From an uncultured Lachnospiraceae bacterium (GTDB taxonomy: Bacteria; Bacillota; Clostridia; Lachnospirales; Lachnospiraceae), in assembly GCA_910579395.1 (NCBI GenBank), contig CAJTUC010000001.1:186001-250000 (forward strand): a DNA stretch of 64,000 nucleotides, in the 5' to 3' direction. Below, one piece after another: positions 46,046-55,127 of this stretch. The notes beneath the pieces were generated by a model. The model made no database searches. It was not told the DNA's origin and saw only the letters and a list, made by a program, of their open reading frames with translations. Position numbers and translations under genes: made by a program. Every line of letters begins with the position of its first letter. Position 1 is the first letter of the stretch.

Positions 46046-46813
46046 ATGAGTGAACTATTACAGAGTATTCAGGAGAATGTTATCTTTTTGCTGCAGTTTC
46101 TTGCAGTGGTCATCGGATTGTTTCTGGTGGCGTATGCGGCGGAGAAGTATGCGGCAAAGCGGGCGAAAACGACAGAGCGCATTTTAAGCACGCGGAAAAT
46201 TGCCATGATTGGTATGTTTTCGGCGATTGCGGCGGTTTTAATGTTGTTTGAAATACCGATGCCCTTTGCACCGGGATTTTATAAGCTGGATTTCAGCGAG
46301 CTTCCTGCACTGATTGCTGCTTTTGCATTCGGACCGGTAGCGGGTGTAATGGTGGAATTTTGCAAGATTGTTCTGAAACTGTTGTTCAAATCAACGAGTA
46401 CGGCGTTCGTGGGCGAACTTGCAAATTTTGCGGTAGGATGCAGTTTCCTGCTTCCGGCATCCATCATCTATCTTTTCAACAAAACAAAAAAGACTGCCGT
46501 GTTAGGCTGTATCACGGGAACGCTCTGTATGACGTTTTTTGGAACTGCTTTCAACGCAATTTACCTGCTGCCAAAGTTTGCACAACTGTACGGTATGCCA
46601 ATGGAAGCGCTGATTGGCATGGGAACTGCGATTAACGGAGCGATTACCGGTATTACCAGCTTCGTATGTTTTGCGGTAGCGCCGCTCAACCTCATCAAAG
46701 GCGCCAGCGTATCGATCATTACGCTGCTCGTTTATAAGCAGTTGAGTCCGATTCTGAAAGAGACTGCGACGAAGGCTCATGTTCGCGAATCGGCGTATCA
46801 TAAGGCTTCATAA
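46046..46813 (+). CDS. ribU: riboflavin ECF transporter S component
   Basis: The 255-residue integral membrane protein binds riboflavin for ECF-type uptake. ISTRKIAMIGMFSAIAAVLMLFEIPMPF-like text (LSTRKIAMIGMFSAIAAVLM here), FYKLDFSELPALIAAFAFGP and the later GTAFNAIYLLPKF are RibU hallmarks. It has an extra N-terminal helix (about residues 10-30) compared with short RibU proteins. ATG 46046 is eight bases after GGAGG; ATG 46031 overlaps that site. Riboswitch control supports the substrate call. Confidence 0.93.
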   Translation: MSELLQSIQENVIFLLQFLAVVIGLFLVAYAAEKYAAKRAKTTERILSTRKIAMIGMFSAIAAVLMLFEIPMPFAPGFYKLDFSELPALIAAFAFGPVAGVMVEFCKIVLKLLFKSTSTAFVGELANFAVGCSFLLPASIIYLFNKTKKTAVLGCITGTLCMTFFGTAFNAIYLLPKFAQLYGMPMEALIGMGTAINGAITGITSFVCFAVAPLNLIKGASVSIITLLVYKQLSPILKETATKAHVRESAYHKAS

Positions 46814-46851
46814 GTATGAAAAAGATATGATTATCAGAAATAAAAGAGATG

Positions 46852-46880
46852 AAGGGGCTGCCGAATGGTATGCCCCTTTT
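46852..46880 (+). terminator. rho-independent terminator after ribU
   Basis: The stem AAGGGGC/GCCCCTT has a 14-base loop and is followed by TT and A+T-rich sequence. Confidence 0.65.
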
Positions 46881-47051
46881 ATAACGTTTATTACAACTGC
46901 CAATTATAACGCTCTGTGCATCTTTTTTATTTACATCCCGGAAAAGATATGATATATTGGGAAAGGATTGTTAAAAAAAGTAATATATTGTAATAAATCC
47001 GCAATAATTTGACATAGAGGAGAAAATCTGTTTTCCCAGATTACAGTGCAG

Positions 47052-48287
47052 ATGAGAAAAAATAATTTAACAGCCAAAAGATATTTGAAAAGGATTACAG
47101 CACTTTGTGCGGCGGCAGCTCTGATGCTGGCTCCGGCACAGCAGGCACAGGCAATCGGTGCGGGAAGCTCCATTGCGAGAGGGATTGATGTCTCCAAGCA
47201 TAATCTTGCGATTGATTGGAGTCTGGTGCCTTCTTCGGGAGTGAGTTTTGTCTTTGTGAAAGCGGGCAGCACAAATTCCGGCGTGGATCCCTATTTTGAC
47301 GCGAACATGCAGGGAGCCAATGCGGCGGGACTCAGGACAGGCGTGTACCTGTATTCATATGCGACTACGGTAGAAGAAGCGCAGAACGAGGCTGACCTTT
47401 TGATGCAGTGGATCGGTAATTATACGGTAAGCTATCCCGTTGTTTATGATATTGAAGATGCCTGCCATAAGAATATGTCGCAGGAGCAGCTGCAGGCATT
47501 GATCAATACATTTTGTTCTACCGTAGAAGCGCATGGCTATTATCCGGTCGTTTATTCCAGCAAGAATATGTTCCAGAATAAAATTGGTGATATAAAATAT
47601 GACAAATGGGTAGCTCAGTATGCGGATGCCCTGGAGTATGAAGGGGCTTCTTTCTGGCAGAATACTTCTCACGGCAGTGTGCCGGGGATTCCGACACGAG
47701 TGGATATGAATTATCAGTTTAAGGATTATTCTTCTATTATCGTAGCGGATGGTTTTGCGGCACGCGGCGATCAGCAGGTGTTCTATGCCAATTACAGAAT
47801 GCAGCGTTCCTGTTGGGCGAATTGGGATGGAAAGAAATACCATCTGGACGAGAACGGTCTGGTACAGAAAGGATGCTGGTTTGAGGATGAGTCCGGCAGA
47901 TATTTTCTGGCGACCAAGGATGGCCATGCGCTGCGGGAAGATGTAACGATCGAAGGTGTGGAATATTATTTCGATGAAAATGCGGTCATGCAGAGAGGGC
48001 TCGTGGCAAGACCGGACGGGAATACATATTATTATGACGAAAACGGTGCATTACAGAAAAATGTGACAGTGACGGTTGATGGTGTGGCCTATGAAGTGAA
48101 TGCAAAAGGTGTGGCAGCGCCGGTTCCGCCGGCAGCACCGGAGCAGGCGGCAGCACCGGAACAGGCAGCGGCACCGGAGCAGGCGGCAGCACCGGAGCAG
48201 CCAGCGGCATCGGAGCAGGCGGCAGCACTGGAGCAGCCAGCGGCACCGGAGCAGCCAGCGGTACCGGAACAGCCAGCAGAACAGTAG
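47052..48287 (+). CDS. GH25 lysozyme with cell-wall-binding repeats
   Basis: The 411-residue secreted muramidase has a signal peptide (KRITALCAAAALMLAPAQQAQA). The GH25 domain runs from about 40 to 230, with GIDVSKHN (catalytic Asp region) and VVYDIEDAC (Asp/Glu). Three or four choline-binding-like repeats follow at about 245-345 (NWDGKKYHLDENGLVQKG, YYFDENAVMQRG, YYYDENGALQKN). The tail is nine five-residue PEQ(A/P)A repeats. Likely remodels or hydrolyses peptidoglycan while bound to the wall. The ribosome-binding site is unclear: AGGAG lies about 30 bases upstream with a small hairpin between. Confidence 0.88.
   Translation: MRKNNLTAKRYLKRITALCAAAALMLAPAQQAQAIGAGSSIARGIDVSKHNLAIDWSLVPSSGVSFVFVKAGSTNSGVDPYFDANMQGANAAGLRTGVYLYSYATTVEEAQNEADLLMQWIGNYTVSYPVVYDIEDACHKNMSQEQLQALINTFCSTVEAHGYYPVVYSSKNMFQNKIGDIKYDKWVAQYADALEYEGASFWQNTSHGSVPGIPTRVDMNYQFKDYSSIIVADGFAARGDQQVFYANYRMQRSCWANWDGKKYHLDENGLVQKGCWFEDESGRYFLATKDGHALREDVTIEGVEYYFDENAVMQRGLVARPDGNTYYYDENGALQKNVTVTVDGVAYEVNAKGVAAPVPPAAPEQAAAPEQAAAPEQAAAPEQPAASEQAAALEQPAAPEQPAVPEQPAEQ
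48121..48283 (+). repeat. 15-bp coding minisatellite in the GH25 gene
   Basis: About nine to ten imperfect tandem units of GCAGCACCGGAGCAG type encode the PEQAA tail. Copy number could vary by slippage without changing frame, because the unit is five codons. Confidence 0.8.
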
Positions 48288-48312
48288 CCGTTGCGGCTTG
48301 GACATAACGGAT

Positions 48313-48367
48313 AGAACCCCGGAATGTGAGAAGGATTCCTCTTCTCTTCCGGGGTTCTTCTTTTTTA
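48313..48367 (+). terminator. rho-independent terminator after the GH25 gene
   Basis: The stem GAACCCCGGAA/TTCCGGGGTTC encloses an inner GAGAAGGA/TCCTCTTCTC pairing and is followed by CTTCTTTTTT. Confidence 0.85.
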
Positions 48368-48473
48368 TAAGAAAATGTACACAGATTTGAATTAGAATAC
48401 ACAGATTATTTATTTTATGGTATATTAAGCATAATAAAGGCTGATTATAGTTATGGCGTATAGAGGTGTACGA

Positions 48474-50009
48474 ATGAAAAAGCTGATGGAAAAGAAGAAA
48501 TTGATTATCATTGTGTCTGTCCTTTGCCTGATGGTATTCCATATGGCGGGCGCCGGTCTTTACCAGAATCGATTCCTGAACGGCACGGTGATTGACGGCG
48601 TAGATGTATCCGGGATGACAATCCCGGAACTGGAGGAGCAGATTCGGAAGTATTCGCTTCGAGTGATAGAACGTCAGGCTGACGGAACAACTTTGGAAGA
48701 AGAGATATCAGGGAATGAGATTGGAATTTCTTATATTTCCACGGAACCGTTACAGGAAATTTTACAGGGACAGAATCGGCTCTTGTGGTTCTTAAAGCAA
48801 GATGAAATTTATGAAACAGGAGCGCTGCCTTTCTATGATGAGGCAGCATTGGAACAAAAGATCAGTGAATTAAAAGGATTTCAGGAAGAATTTATTCAGG
48901 ATCCAAAGGATGCTTACATAGAGGATTATGTTCCGGGAAGCGGTTTTGAACTTGTGGCTGAGAGCCGGGGGAACCGTCTGGATCGGGATAAGACCATAGA
49001 AGTGATAAAAGCATCGGTGGATGGGATGGAAGCACAGGTGAATCTGGATGAGGCCGGCTGCTATGAGGAACCCAAAGTCATTTCAGAAGATACGAAACTC
49101 CAGGACACTTATACGAAACTTCAGAATTATGTGAATGTTGTTATTACCTACGATTTTGGGACGGAGAAAGAAATTTTAGATGGTGATATCATAATAGACT
49201 GGCTTATAGTAGATGGGGACCGGGTGACATTTGACCATGCGATGGCGGAAGAGTATGTGTCATCTTTGCGGAAAAAGTATGACACCATTTTCCGAAAGAG
49301 AACATTTCAGACCAGCTATGGAGTGGAAGTGACCATCGATCAGGGCGACTATGGCTGGTGGATGAATACCGCTCAGGAGACTGAAGAGTTGATCGGAATG
49401 TTGGAGCGGGGAGAAAGCGGAGAACGGGTTCCCGTATATTGGCAGACGGCCAATTCTCATGAAACACCTGACTACGGTGACACTTATGTGGAAATTAATT
49501 TGACGGCCCAGCATTTGTTTTTATACCAGGATGGAGAATGTATTCTGGAGTCCGATTTTGTTTCGGGCAATCCATCCAGAGGAAATGACACGCCGGCAGG
49601 AATCTACGGAATTACCTATAAGGAACGGAATGCGACATTAAATGGAGAGAATTATGCGACTCCGGTCTCCTTCTGGATGCCTTTTAACAATAATGTAGGG
49701 ATGCACGATGCTGCATGGAGAAGTGAATTTGGCGGTAATATTTACCGAACGAATGGCTCTCATGGCTGTATCAATCTGCCATACTCCGTTGCGCAGGAAA
49801 TCTATGATCTTGTGGAAAAAAATACACCGGTCATCTGTTACCGTTTACCGGGAACAGAATCGGAGCCATGGATAGAGGAACCAGCAGAGCCGGGGACAGA
49901 GGCGCCGGAAGGGGATGGGATGAATCCTGGGACTGGACAGCCGGAAGGAACGGCAGAACCCATAGCACAACCGCTTGCAGGAACAGCAGCAGACCCAGCA
50001 GCGCCCTAG
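48474..50009 (+). CDS. L,D-transpeptidase (YkuD) with PG_binding_4 domains
   Basis: The 511-residue protein has an uncleaved N-terminal signal anchor (KKLIIIVSVLCLMVFHMAGAGL) and two VanW/PG_binding_4-type domains (about 35-230). The YkuD domain (about 335-470) has the catalytic motif HGCINLP in GSHGCINLPYSVA, Cys near 432. The C-terminal tail is proline/glutamate/glycine-rich. It forms 3-3 peptidoglycan cross-links or anchors proteins. GAGGTG lies six bases before ATG 48474. Confidence 0.93.
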   Translation: MKKLMEKKKLIIIVSVLCLMVFHMAGAGLYQNRFLNGTVIDGVDVSGMTIPELEEQIRKYSLRVIERQADGTTLEEEISGNEIGISYISTEPLQEILQGQNRLLWFLKQDEIYETGALPFYDEAALEQKISELKGFQEEFIQDPKDAYIEDYVPGSGFELVAESRGNRLDRDKTIEVIKASVDGMEAQVNLDEAGCYEEPKVISEDTKLQDTYTKLQNYVNVVITYDFGTEKEILDGDIIIDWLIVDGDRVTFDHAMAEEYVSSLRKKYDTIFRKRTFQTSYGVEVTIDQGDYGWWMNTAQETEELIGMLERGESGERVPVYWQTANSHETPDYGDTYVEINLTAQHLFLYQDGECILESDFVSGNPSRGNDTPAGIYGITYKERNATLNGENYATPVSFWMPFNNNVGMHDAAWRSEFGGNIYRTNGSHGCINLPYSVAQEIYDLVEKNTPVICYRLPGTESEPWIEEPAEPGTEAPEGDGMNPGTGQPEGTAEPIAQPLAGTAADPAAP

Positions 50010-50100
50010 CCGGAGGGAGTAACAGCAGACCTATAATGCAGCAGCCGGGGGAACGAATAAATACCGATGGAGCCGATTGCATCTTAACAAGGAGACTGCT

Positions 50101-50517
50101 ATGAGATTGGCTATTATTTCAGATATACATGGAAATCTTCCGGTATTAGAAACTGTGCTGGAAGATGCGGGAAATAATCATGTTGATAATTATATTTTCG
50201 TAGGCGGGTATTGTCTTAGTAATCCGTATCCTAACGAGTGTATTCAAAGGATACGCGACTTAGAGAAAAAGTATATTATACGCGGAAATGAAGAAAAGTA
50301 TTTGGAGAATCTGATTGGCAAAGACCAAACAATGTGGACGGATGGGCAGATGCAAATATCATATTACTGTTATCGAGCTATTAGTACTGATAATCTCGAT
50401 TTTTTACTGTCGATGCCCAATACACTTAAACTTACATACAATGATATCGATAAAATAATGAAAGGGATATCAGAAAATGATACTTGTTACAGGTGCAAAT
50501 GGATTTGTCGGGAATAA
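50101..50517 (+). pseudogene. truncated metallophosphoesterase
   Basis: The N-terminal half of a YfcE/MPE-type phosphoesterase is present (IISDIHGNLPVLETVLEDA, then RGNEEKYL). The family's usual metal Asp in GDYC is Gly here (VGGYC). Family similarity stops near residue 118, and the His-rich C-terminal half (GHTH region) is missing. The frame ends inside the next gene. The protein should be inactive. AAGGAGACTGCT precedes the ATG. Confidence 0.65.
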
Positions 50518-51268
50518 GATTATACAGATGTGCAATGATACGGCTGCCTGTCCATCACTTAGAGGAATATCTGAGGATGGAGTAAGGCGTTTGGTAGAGG
50601 AAAGCGGTGCTGATACGATTATTCATACTGCCGCTATTTCAGATATCGGAGTATGTCAGGAAAATCCGGAGGCTTCCTATATCGCTAATGTGCAGATCCC
50701 TGTCTATCTGGCAAAGGCAGCCCAAAACGCAAAACTTATATGTTTTAGTTCAGATCAGGTTTACGGTGGTTCTGATGAAGAAGGACCTTATTCAGAAGAT
50801 ATGGTAAAACCAGACAATATATATGCTGAACATAAATTGGAAATGGAACAGCGCGTGCTGGATATTGCTCCGGATGCGGTTATGCTGCGCGCTGAGTGGA
50901 TGTATGATTATTATCTGAAAAAATCAAACTATTTTATGAATATCATAAATGCAAAAGAATCTGTCTGCTTTAGCTCACACCAATATAGAGGCATAACCTA
51001 TGTTAAAGAAGTGGCTGAGAATATGGAAAAAGTAATTCATCTTCCAGGCGGTATATATAACTTCGGAAGCGAAACGACAAAGTCTATGTATGAAATAACC
51101 AGAGAGTTTATAGATATAATCGGTAAAGATATAAAAATCGAGGATGCGCTTCCGAGACATAATTTATGGATGAATTGCGAAAAGGCAAGAAAGCATGGCA
51201 TAGAGTTCAGCAGTGTCGGGGGTGGATTAAAAAAGTGTGCTGAAGATTACAATTTATTGAAGAAGTGA
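50477..51268 (+). CDS. NAD(P)-dependent sugar-nucleotide reductase, RmlD-like extended SDR
   Basis: The 263-residue protein has the Rossmann motif VTGANGFVG at residues 4-12, a DTIIHTAAISDIGVCQENPEASYIANV segment and the catalytic YAEHK. The C-terminal part (GIYNFGSETTKSMYEI) resembles dTDP-4-dehydrorhamnose reductases. It is slightly short for RmlD (about 280-300). It overlaps the truncated phosphoesterase frame by 41 bases. No other rhamnose genes are nearby, so the substrate is uncertain. Confidence 0.8.
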   Translation: MILVTGANGFVGNKIIQMCNDTAACPSLRGISEDGVRRLVEESGADTIIHTAAISDIGVCQENPEASYIANVQIPVYLAKAAQNAKLICFSSDQVYGGSDEEGPYSEDMVKPDNIYAEHKLEMEQRVLDIAPDAVMLRAEWMYDYYLKKSNYFMNIINAKESVCFSSHQYRGITYVKEVAENMEKVIHLPGGIYNFGSETTKSMYEITREFIDIIGKDIKIEDALPRHNLWMNCEKARKHGIEFSSVGGGLKKCAEDYNLLKK

Positions 51269-51369
51269 AAAAATTTTCAATTTAAGAAATGGCGGCTATA
51301 CCAGATGAAATTACAGCTGGGCCTGCGTCTGTTATATCATACCTGCCCGCTGGCTCACAACAACATGTC

Positions 51370-51398
51370 TTGACATACAAATTAGGCAAATGTAAAAT
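51370..51398 (+). promoter_or_regulatory. promoter of the 51481 lipoprotein gene
   Basis: TTGACA and TAAAAT are separated by exactly 17 bp. Confidence 0.65.
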
Positions 51399-51480
51399 GA
51401 CAATGACATATCTGAATCATGAGGAATGAAATGCTGGCGGACTATATCAGTGAGAAAAGAAAGGAACGAAAGAAATCAAA

Positions 51481-52596
51481 ATGTATTATAGGAAGAAGAA
51501 CGTTATGAATATATTGGGAATTGCAGCGTCAATCATGCTGTTTGCGGGTTGCGGAAGAACGGACATACAGGAACGGGCAGAGCAGGAAGCGCCGAAAGAG
51601 CAGGATGCCGTTTTGCAATTATATCAGAATGCAGAAGCGGAAGCCTTATTGGAAGAGGTGCCGCAGGAAAAATCGGAACTGTTAGAACAATCGGAAGCGT
51701 CAGAGCAGCCGGAACAGCCATTGGACGAGTCCGCCGGCGGACAGGTGCAGGAAAATTTAGATGCTGACAGGATCATAGCGGAACAGTCATTTCAGGTGAC
51801 GTTAAATGACTGGGGAGAAGTAGAATTTGTTTCATATGAACCGGATTCTTTGGAGAAAAGTCCCCAGGAAGATGTGTCATTTTATCTGCTAAAAGACGAA
51901 AAAATCCTGTATCAGTTTCCGTATATTGGTGAGGAACATAGCAGTGGTAATGGTTTCTATTGGGATGTAAAGTTTGTCATGTTTACGGATACGAACGCTG
52001 ACGGGAAAGAGGATGTAGTCATAGGCGCGGAGTATATGACGGGCGCCGGGCCGCAGGGGGCGGTTCCGCATACGGTAGTGCGGATTTATGAAGACTGCGG
52101 AGACTATTTTACATATAACGAGGAACTCAGCGATACCATAAACGGCTATCTTCCGTGGGAAAGCAATGTGCTGGCGAAAGATGTAAAAAGACTGATTCAG
52201 CTGACAGACGGTGATGAGCCGCTGAAAGATTACGAAAGTTACACGGGGAAATGGCGTGTAGACGTCGGATATATTGCGGCATATGAAAATCCTGAGCCTC
52301 AAAGCAGGAATGAACTGACGTGCTATATTCAAAATGGCAATGAATTTTCGGGAAGCTTTTTCACGGAACAGGGAATGACGGAGCGGATTGCGTCGGTGGA
52401 AGATATTGCCGGCACGATTCAAAATGATGAGTTGTTTTATGAATTTACAGACGACGGCTGGGGTGGAACGGGGACACTTCATATTATGTTTCTGCCTAAC
52501 CAGATCAATGTGGAAGTCCTGGACTATCGGATGGCGGAAGAGAACGTGAGCGGATATGGTATATCGGGAAGTTATGAATTGACGATACGGGAGTAA
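51481..52596 (+). CDS. lipoprotein of unknown function with an EF-hand-like loop
   Basis: The 371-residue protein has a lipoprotein signal (ILGIAASIMLFAGC) and a Glu/Gln-rich linker to about residue 100. The C-terminal domain includes DTNADGKEDVVIGAEY near 170, resembling a calcium-binding or VCBS-type repeat. No family is recognised beyond that. It is likely surface-exposed. ATG 51505 with GGAAG nine bases upstream is an alternative start that keeps the signal peptide. Confidence 0.65.
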   Translation: MYYRKKNVMNILGIAASIMLFAGCGRTDIQERAEQEAPKEQDAVLQLYQNAEAEALLEEVPQEKSELLEQSEASEQPEQPLDESAGGQVQENLDADRIIAEQSFQVTLNDWGEVEFVSYEPDSLEKSPQEDVSFYLLKDEKILYQFPYIGEEHSSGNGFYWDVKFVMFTDTNADGKEDVVIGAEYMTGAGPQGAVPHTVVRIYEDCGDYFTYNEELSDTINGYLPWESNVLAKDVKRLIQLTDGDEPLKDYESYTGKWRVDVGYIAAYENPEPQSRNELTCYIQNGNEFSGSFFTEQGMTERIASVEDIAGTIQNDELFYEFTDDGWGGTGTLHIMFLPNQINVEVLDYRMAEENVSGYGISGSYELTIRE

Positions 52597-52647
52597 GGAA
52601 TTAACATTTATGATGATTATGAACTCTAAATTCTTGCATACTATTCA

Positions 52648-52691
52648 AATACAACCTTAATACAACCTTAATACTACCTAAATACTACACA
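52648..52691 (+). repeat. four tandem 11-bp repeats before the immunity operon, probable response-regulator site
   Basis: Four consecutive 11-bp units read AATACAACCTT, AATACAACCTT, AATACTACCTA and AATACTACACA. They end about 95 bp before the ABC gene. The operon encodes its own OmpR-family response regulator, the natural candidate to bind here. An A+T-rich stretch with TATAAAAT near 52720 may hold the -10. Confidence 0.65.
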
Positions 52692-52786
52692 AAGAAGTAT
52701 GGAATTTTTTTTCCCGTCTTTATAAAATCTTTAAAAATACCTGTTATCCTTTTCCTGAAAAAAGAAATGGGAAAGGATTTAATAAT

Positions 52787-53476
52787 ATGGATTTGATTTT
52801 AAGAACAACAGACCTCTGTAAAGAATTTAATAGAAGGACGGTCGTGAGAAATGTATCACTGCATGTAAAAAGAAATTCTGTGTATGGCCTTTTAGGGCCG
52901 AACGGGGCGGGAAAATCGACAACGCTGAAAATGCTTACGGGAATGCTGCGTCCGACTTCCGGGACGATTGAATTTAACGGCCATCGATGGGAACGCAGAG
53001 ACCTGGCCAGAATAGGCGCATTAATCGAAGCACCGCCGCTTTACGATAATCTGACGGCAGGAGAAAATCTGGAAATCAGGACAACGATGCTCGGACTTCC
53101 AAAGCGGCGGATTCAGGAAGTTCTGGAAACTGTCTGTCTTACCGATACCGGGAAGAAAAGAGCCGGTCACTTTTCTATGGGGATGCGGCAGCGGCTCGGC
53201 ATCGCGCTGGCGCTTTTGAATGAACCGGAACTGCTGATTCTGGACGAACCGACGAACGGGCTCGACCCACTGGGCATTCAGGAGCTTCGGGAAATGATCA
53301 GATCGTTTCCGCAAAAAGGAATCACTGTCATTCTGTCCAGCCATATTTTGAGCGAGGTTGAATTAATTGCCGACGATATCGGAATCATGGCCAATGGAAG
53401 TCTGGGATACAGCGGCAGGATTGAGCCGGGAGCAGATCTGGAAAAATTATTCATGGAGGTGGTGCGCCATGAATAG
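52787..53476 (+). CDS. lantibiotic-immunity ABC transporter, ATP-binding subunit (MutF/NukF-like)
   Basis: The 229-residue ATPase has Walker A GPNGAGKST near 38, a signature FSMGMRQRLGIALALL and Walker B LLILDEPTNGLDPLGI. The EAPPLYDNLTAGENL segment after the Q-loop is typical of MutF/NukF/BcrA proteins that expel lantibiotics from the membrane. It overlaps the next gene by eight bases. AAAGGATT precedes the ATG; a possible hairpin (ATCCTTTTCC with GGGAAAGGAT) could mask it. Confidence 0.9.
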   Translation: MDLILRTTDLCKEFNRRTVVRNVSLHVKRNSVYGLLGPNGAGKSTTLKMLTGMLRPTSGTIEFNGHRWERRDLARIGALIEAPPLYDNLTAGENLEIRTTMLGLPKRRIQEVLETVCLTDTGKKRAGHFSMGMRQRLGIALALLNEPELLILDEPTNGLDPLGIQELREMIRSFPQKGITVILSSHILSEVELIADDIGIMANGSLGYSGRIEPGADLEKLFMEVVRHE

Positions 53477-54314
53477 GTTATTACAGGATAAAAAAAGTGG
53501 ATGGAAACTGGTTAAGGCGGAATCCTTAAAACGACGTCATACGTTTGAGAGAATCCTGCCTGTGGCGGCGCCCCTCTTTACGATTTTGCTCGCTTTTCTC
53601 TTAACGGGCGGCGGTCAGGGAAGGGCTCTGCCCATAGGAGCGTGGAATTGGTGGTATACGCTGCTGCGGCCGGGAATGCTTGCTATTCTGTGTTATCTCG
53701 GTGTCAGGAAAGATAAAAAAATCGGGGATTATCATATATGGATGCAGCCGGAGCCCGTCGGGAAATGTTTGACATGGAAAATCGTATATTACATTTTGGT
53801 GATGGCAGCGTCCAATTTCCAGCTTTTTGGCGGTGTACTGTTGTGCGGGAAGCTGTTTGGTTCGACCATCAGCGGATGGAACGGATTTTGCGGATTTCTC
53901 CTGCTGAGTATTGTTTCCCTCTGGGAAATTCCTCTTTATATGTTCCTGAGCGCCCGTTTTGGCATGTTGGCAACGGTTTTATCGAGTGCGGTTCTGTCGA
54001 TTGCAGGTACCGCCGGCTTTGCGGGAACGGATTTCTGGTGGCTGTGTCCGTCTGCAGTTCCGAGCCGGCTGATGTGTCCGGTGCTCGGCATCCTGCCGAA
54101 CGGACTGCCGGTTCCGGTGGAGAGCAGTCTATGGAATCGCGGTGTTATCTTACCCGGCATTATGATTTCTGTGTCGTGGTTTATTTTGCTGACAGGACTT
54201 ATTCAATGCCAGGTTGACAGTCGAACTGCCAGGCGGCTTGACCGGCAGTCTGGCCGGCAGTCTGCACCGGCATTCGGATGCCGAAAGACGGGCAGAAAGG
54301 GAGGAACGGTATGA
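53469..54314 (+). CDS. lantibiotic-immunity ABC permease (MutE/EpiE-like)
   Basis: The 281-residue protein has about six transmembrane segments. ESLKRRHTFERILPVAAPLFTILLAFLLTGG and the following NWWYTLLRPGMLAILCY fit the MutE/EpiE family. The C-terminal tail is rich in Arg and Gly. ATG 53469 overlaps the ATPase stop region, and its TGA forms ATGA with the next start, so the three transporter genes are coupled. The open frame back to 53367 lies within the ATPase gene and is not used. Confidence 0.85.
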   Translation: MNRLLQDKKSGWKLVKAESLKRRHTFERILPVAAPLFTILLAFLLTGGGQGRALPIGAWNWWYTLLRPGMLAILCYLGVRKDKKIGDYHIWMQPEPVGKCLTWKIVYYILVMAASNFQLFGGVLLCGKLFGSTISGWNGFCGFLLLSIVSLWEIPLYMFLSARFGMLATVLSSAVLSIAGTAGFAGTDFWWLCPSAVPSRLMCPVLGILPNGLPVPVESSLWNRGVILPGIMISVSWFILLTGLIQCQVDSRTARRLDRQSGRQSAPAFGCRKTGRKGGTV

Positions 54315-55099
54315 GAACTTGCAGGGGAACCTTTTTTCATTATCTGATTGCCGATTTTTATAAGACAAAACATTTACCGATTCTGCGGGCACATTTGTTG
54401 ATACCGGTCGGAGTGCCTGTCTTGTTTTTAATATATTACACATATTCCCCATGGAGCAATGATACGAGGATTACGGCTTATTTTCAGGTGTTGGGGATGG
54501 GAATGCCGCTTCTGGCGGGGCTGTTCTGTGCAATGCTGGCGGAACAGGAATCTTTGGCCGGAGGCTTTCAGAATATGCTGTCGGTTCAGAAAAGGCATGC
54601 GGTCTTTTTGAGTAAGCTGTTAGTGCTGCTATTGTCCGGTATGCTTGCCCTTCTGCTTGCATCCGTATTGTTCGGAACGGGATATTTCTTTTGGATGGAA
54701 CAGCGGTCTGCTTCTTATTTATTTTATTGGAAAGCGGCATTTGTATTGATGGGGGGCAGTGTTTTTTTATATATCCTGCATTTATTTTTGGCCTTTTGTT
54801 TTAACAAAGGTGTGACAATTGGGCTGGGATTTGTGGAAAGCCTGCTGTCCGCCCTGCTTTTGACAGGTATGGGCGAGGGTATCTGGATGTATGTGCCTGC
54901 AGCGTGGGCGTCCCGGTTCATTACTTTATTTTTTTATGATGAAAAATTTAGGATGAGCGGCCGATATGATACAATGGATGCCGGTGTTTTTTCAGATTTG
55001 CAGACGGCGGTATATCTGTGTATAGCGATGACGCTTATGGGTCTGTTTGCTTTCGGAATATGGGCCTGTCATTTTGAGGGGACATGCGGCGCTGAATGA
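54311..55099 (+). CDS. lantibiotic-immunity ABC permease (MutG/EpiG-like)
   Basis: The 262-residue second permease has six transmembrane segments. It opens FFHYLIADFYKTKHLPILRAHLLIPV and has LLAGLFCAMLAEQESLAGGFQNML near 75-95, matching MutG. It would form the membrane channel with the 53469 product. It starts in the ATGA overlap, so translation is coupled. The longer frame from 54278 is not needed. Confidence 0.85.
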   Translation: MRTCRGTFFHYLIADFYKTKHLPILRAHLLIPVGVPVLFLIYYTYSPWSNDTRITAYFQVLGMGMPLLAGLFCAMLAEQESLAGGFQNMLSVQKRHAVFLSKLLVLLLSGMLALLLASVLFGTGYFFWMEQRSASYLFYWKAAFVLMGGSVFLYILHLFLAFCFNKGVTIGLGFVESLLSALLLTGMGEGIWMYVPAAWASRFITLFFYDEKFRMSGRYDTMDAGVFSDLQTAVYLCIAMTLMGLFAFGIWACHFEGTCGAE

Positions 55100-55127
55100 A
55101 CAGAAACATAATGGGAGGACAGTAAAA

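Noticed and set aside
48121..48283. CRISPR-like short repeats
   Set aside because: Continuous 15-bp units with no spacers, in frame with the lysozyme gene. No CRISPR array was seen anywhere in the window.
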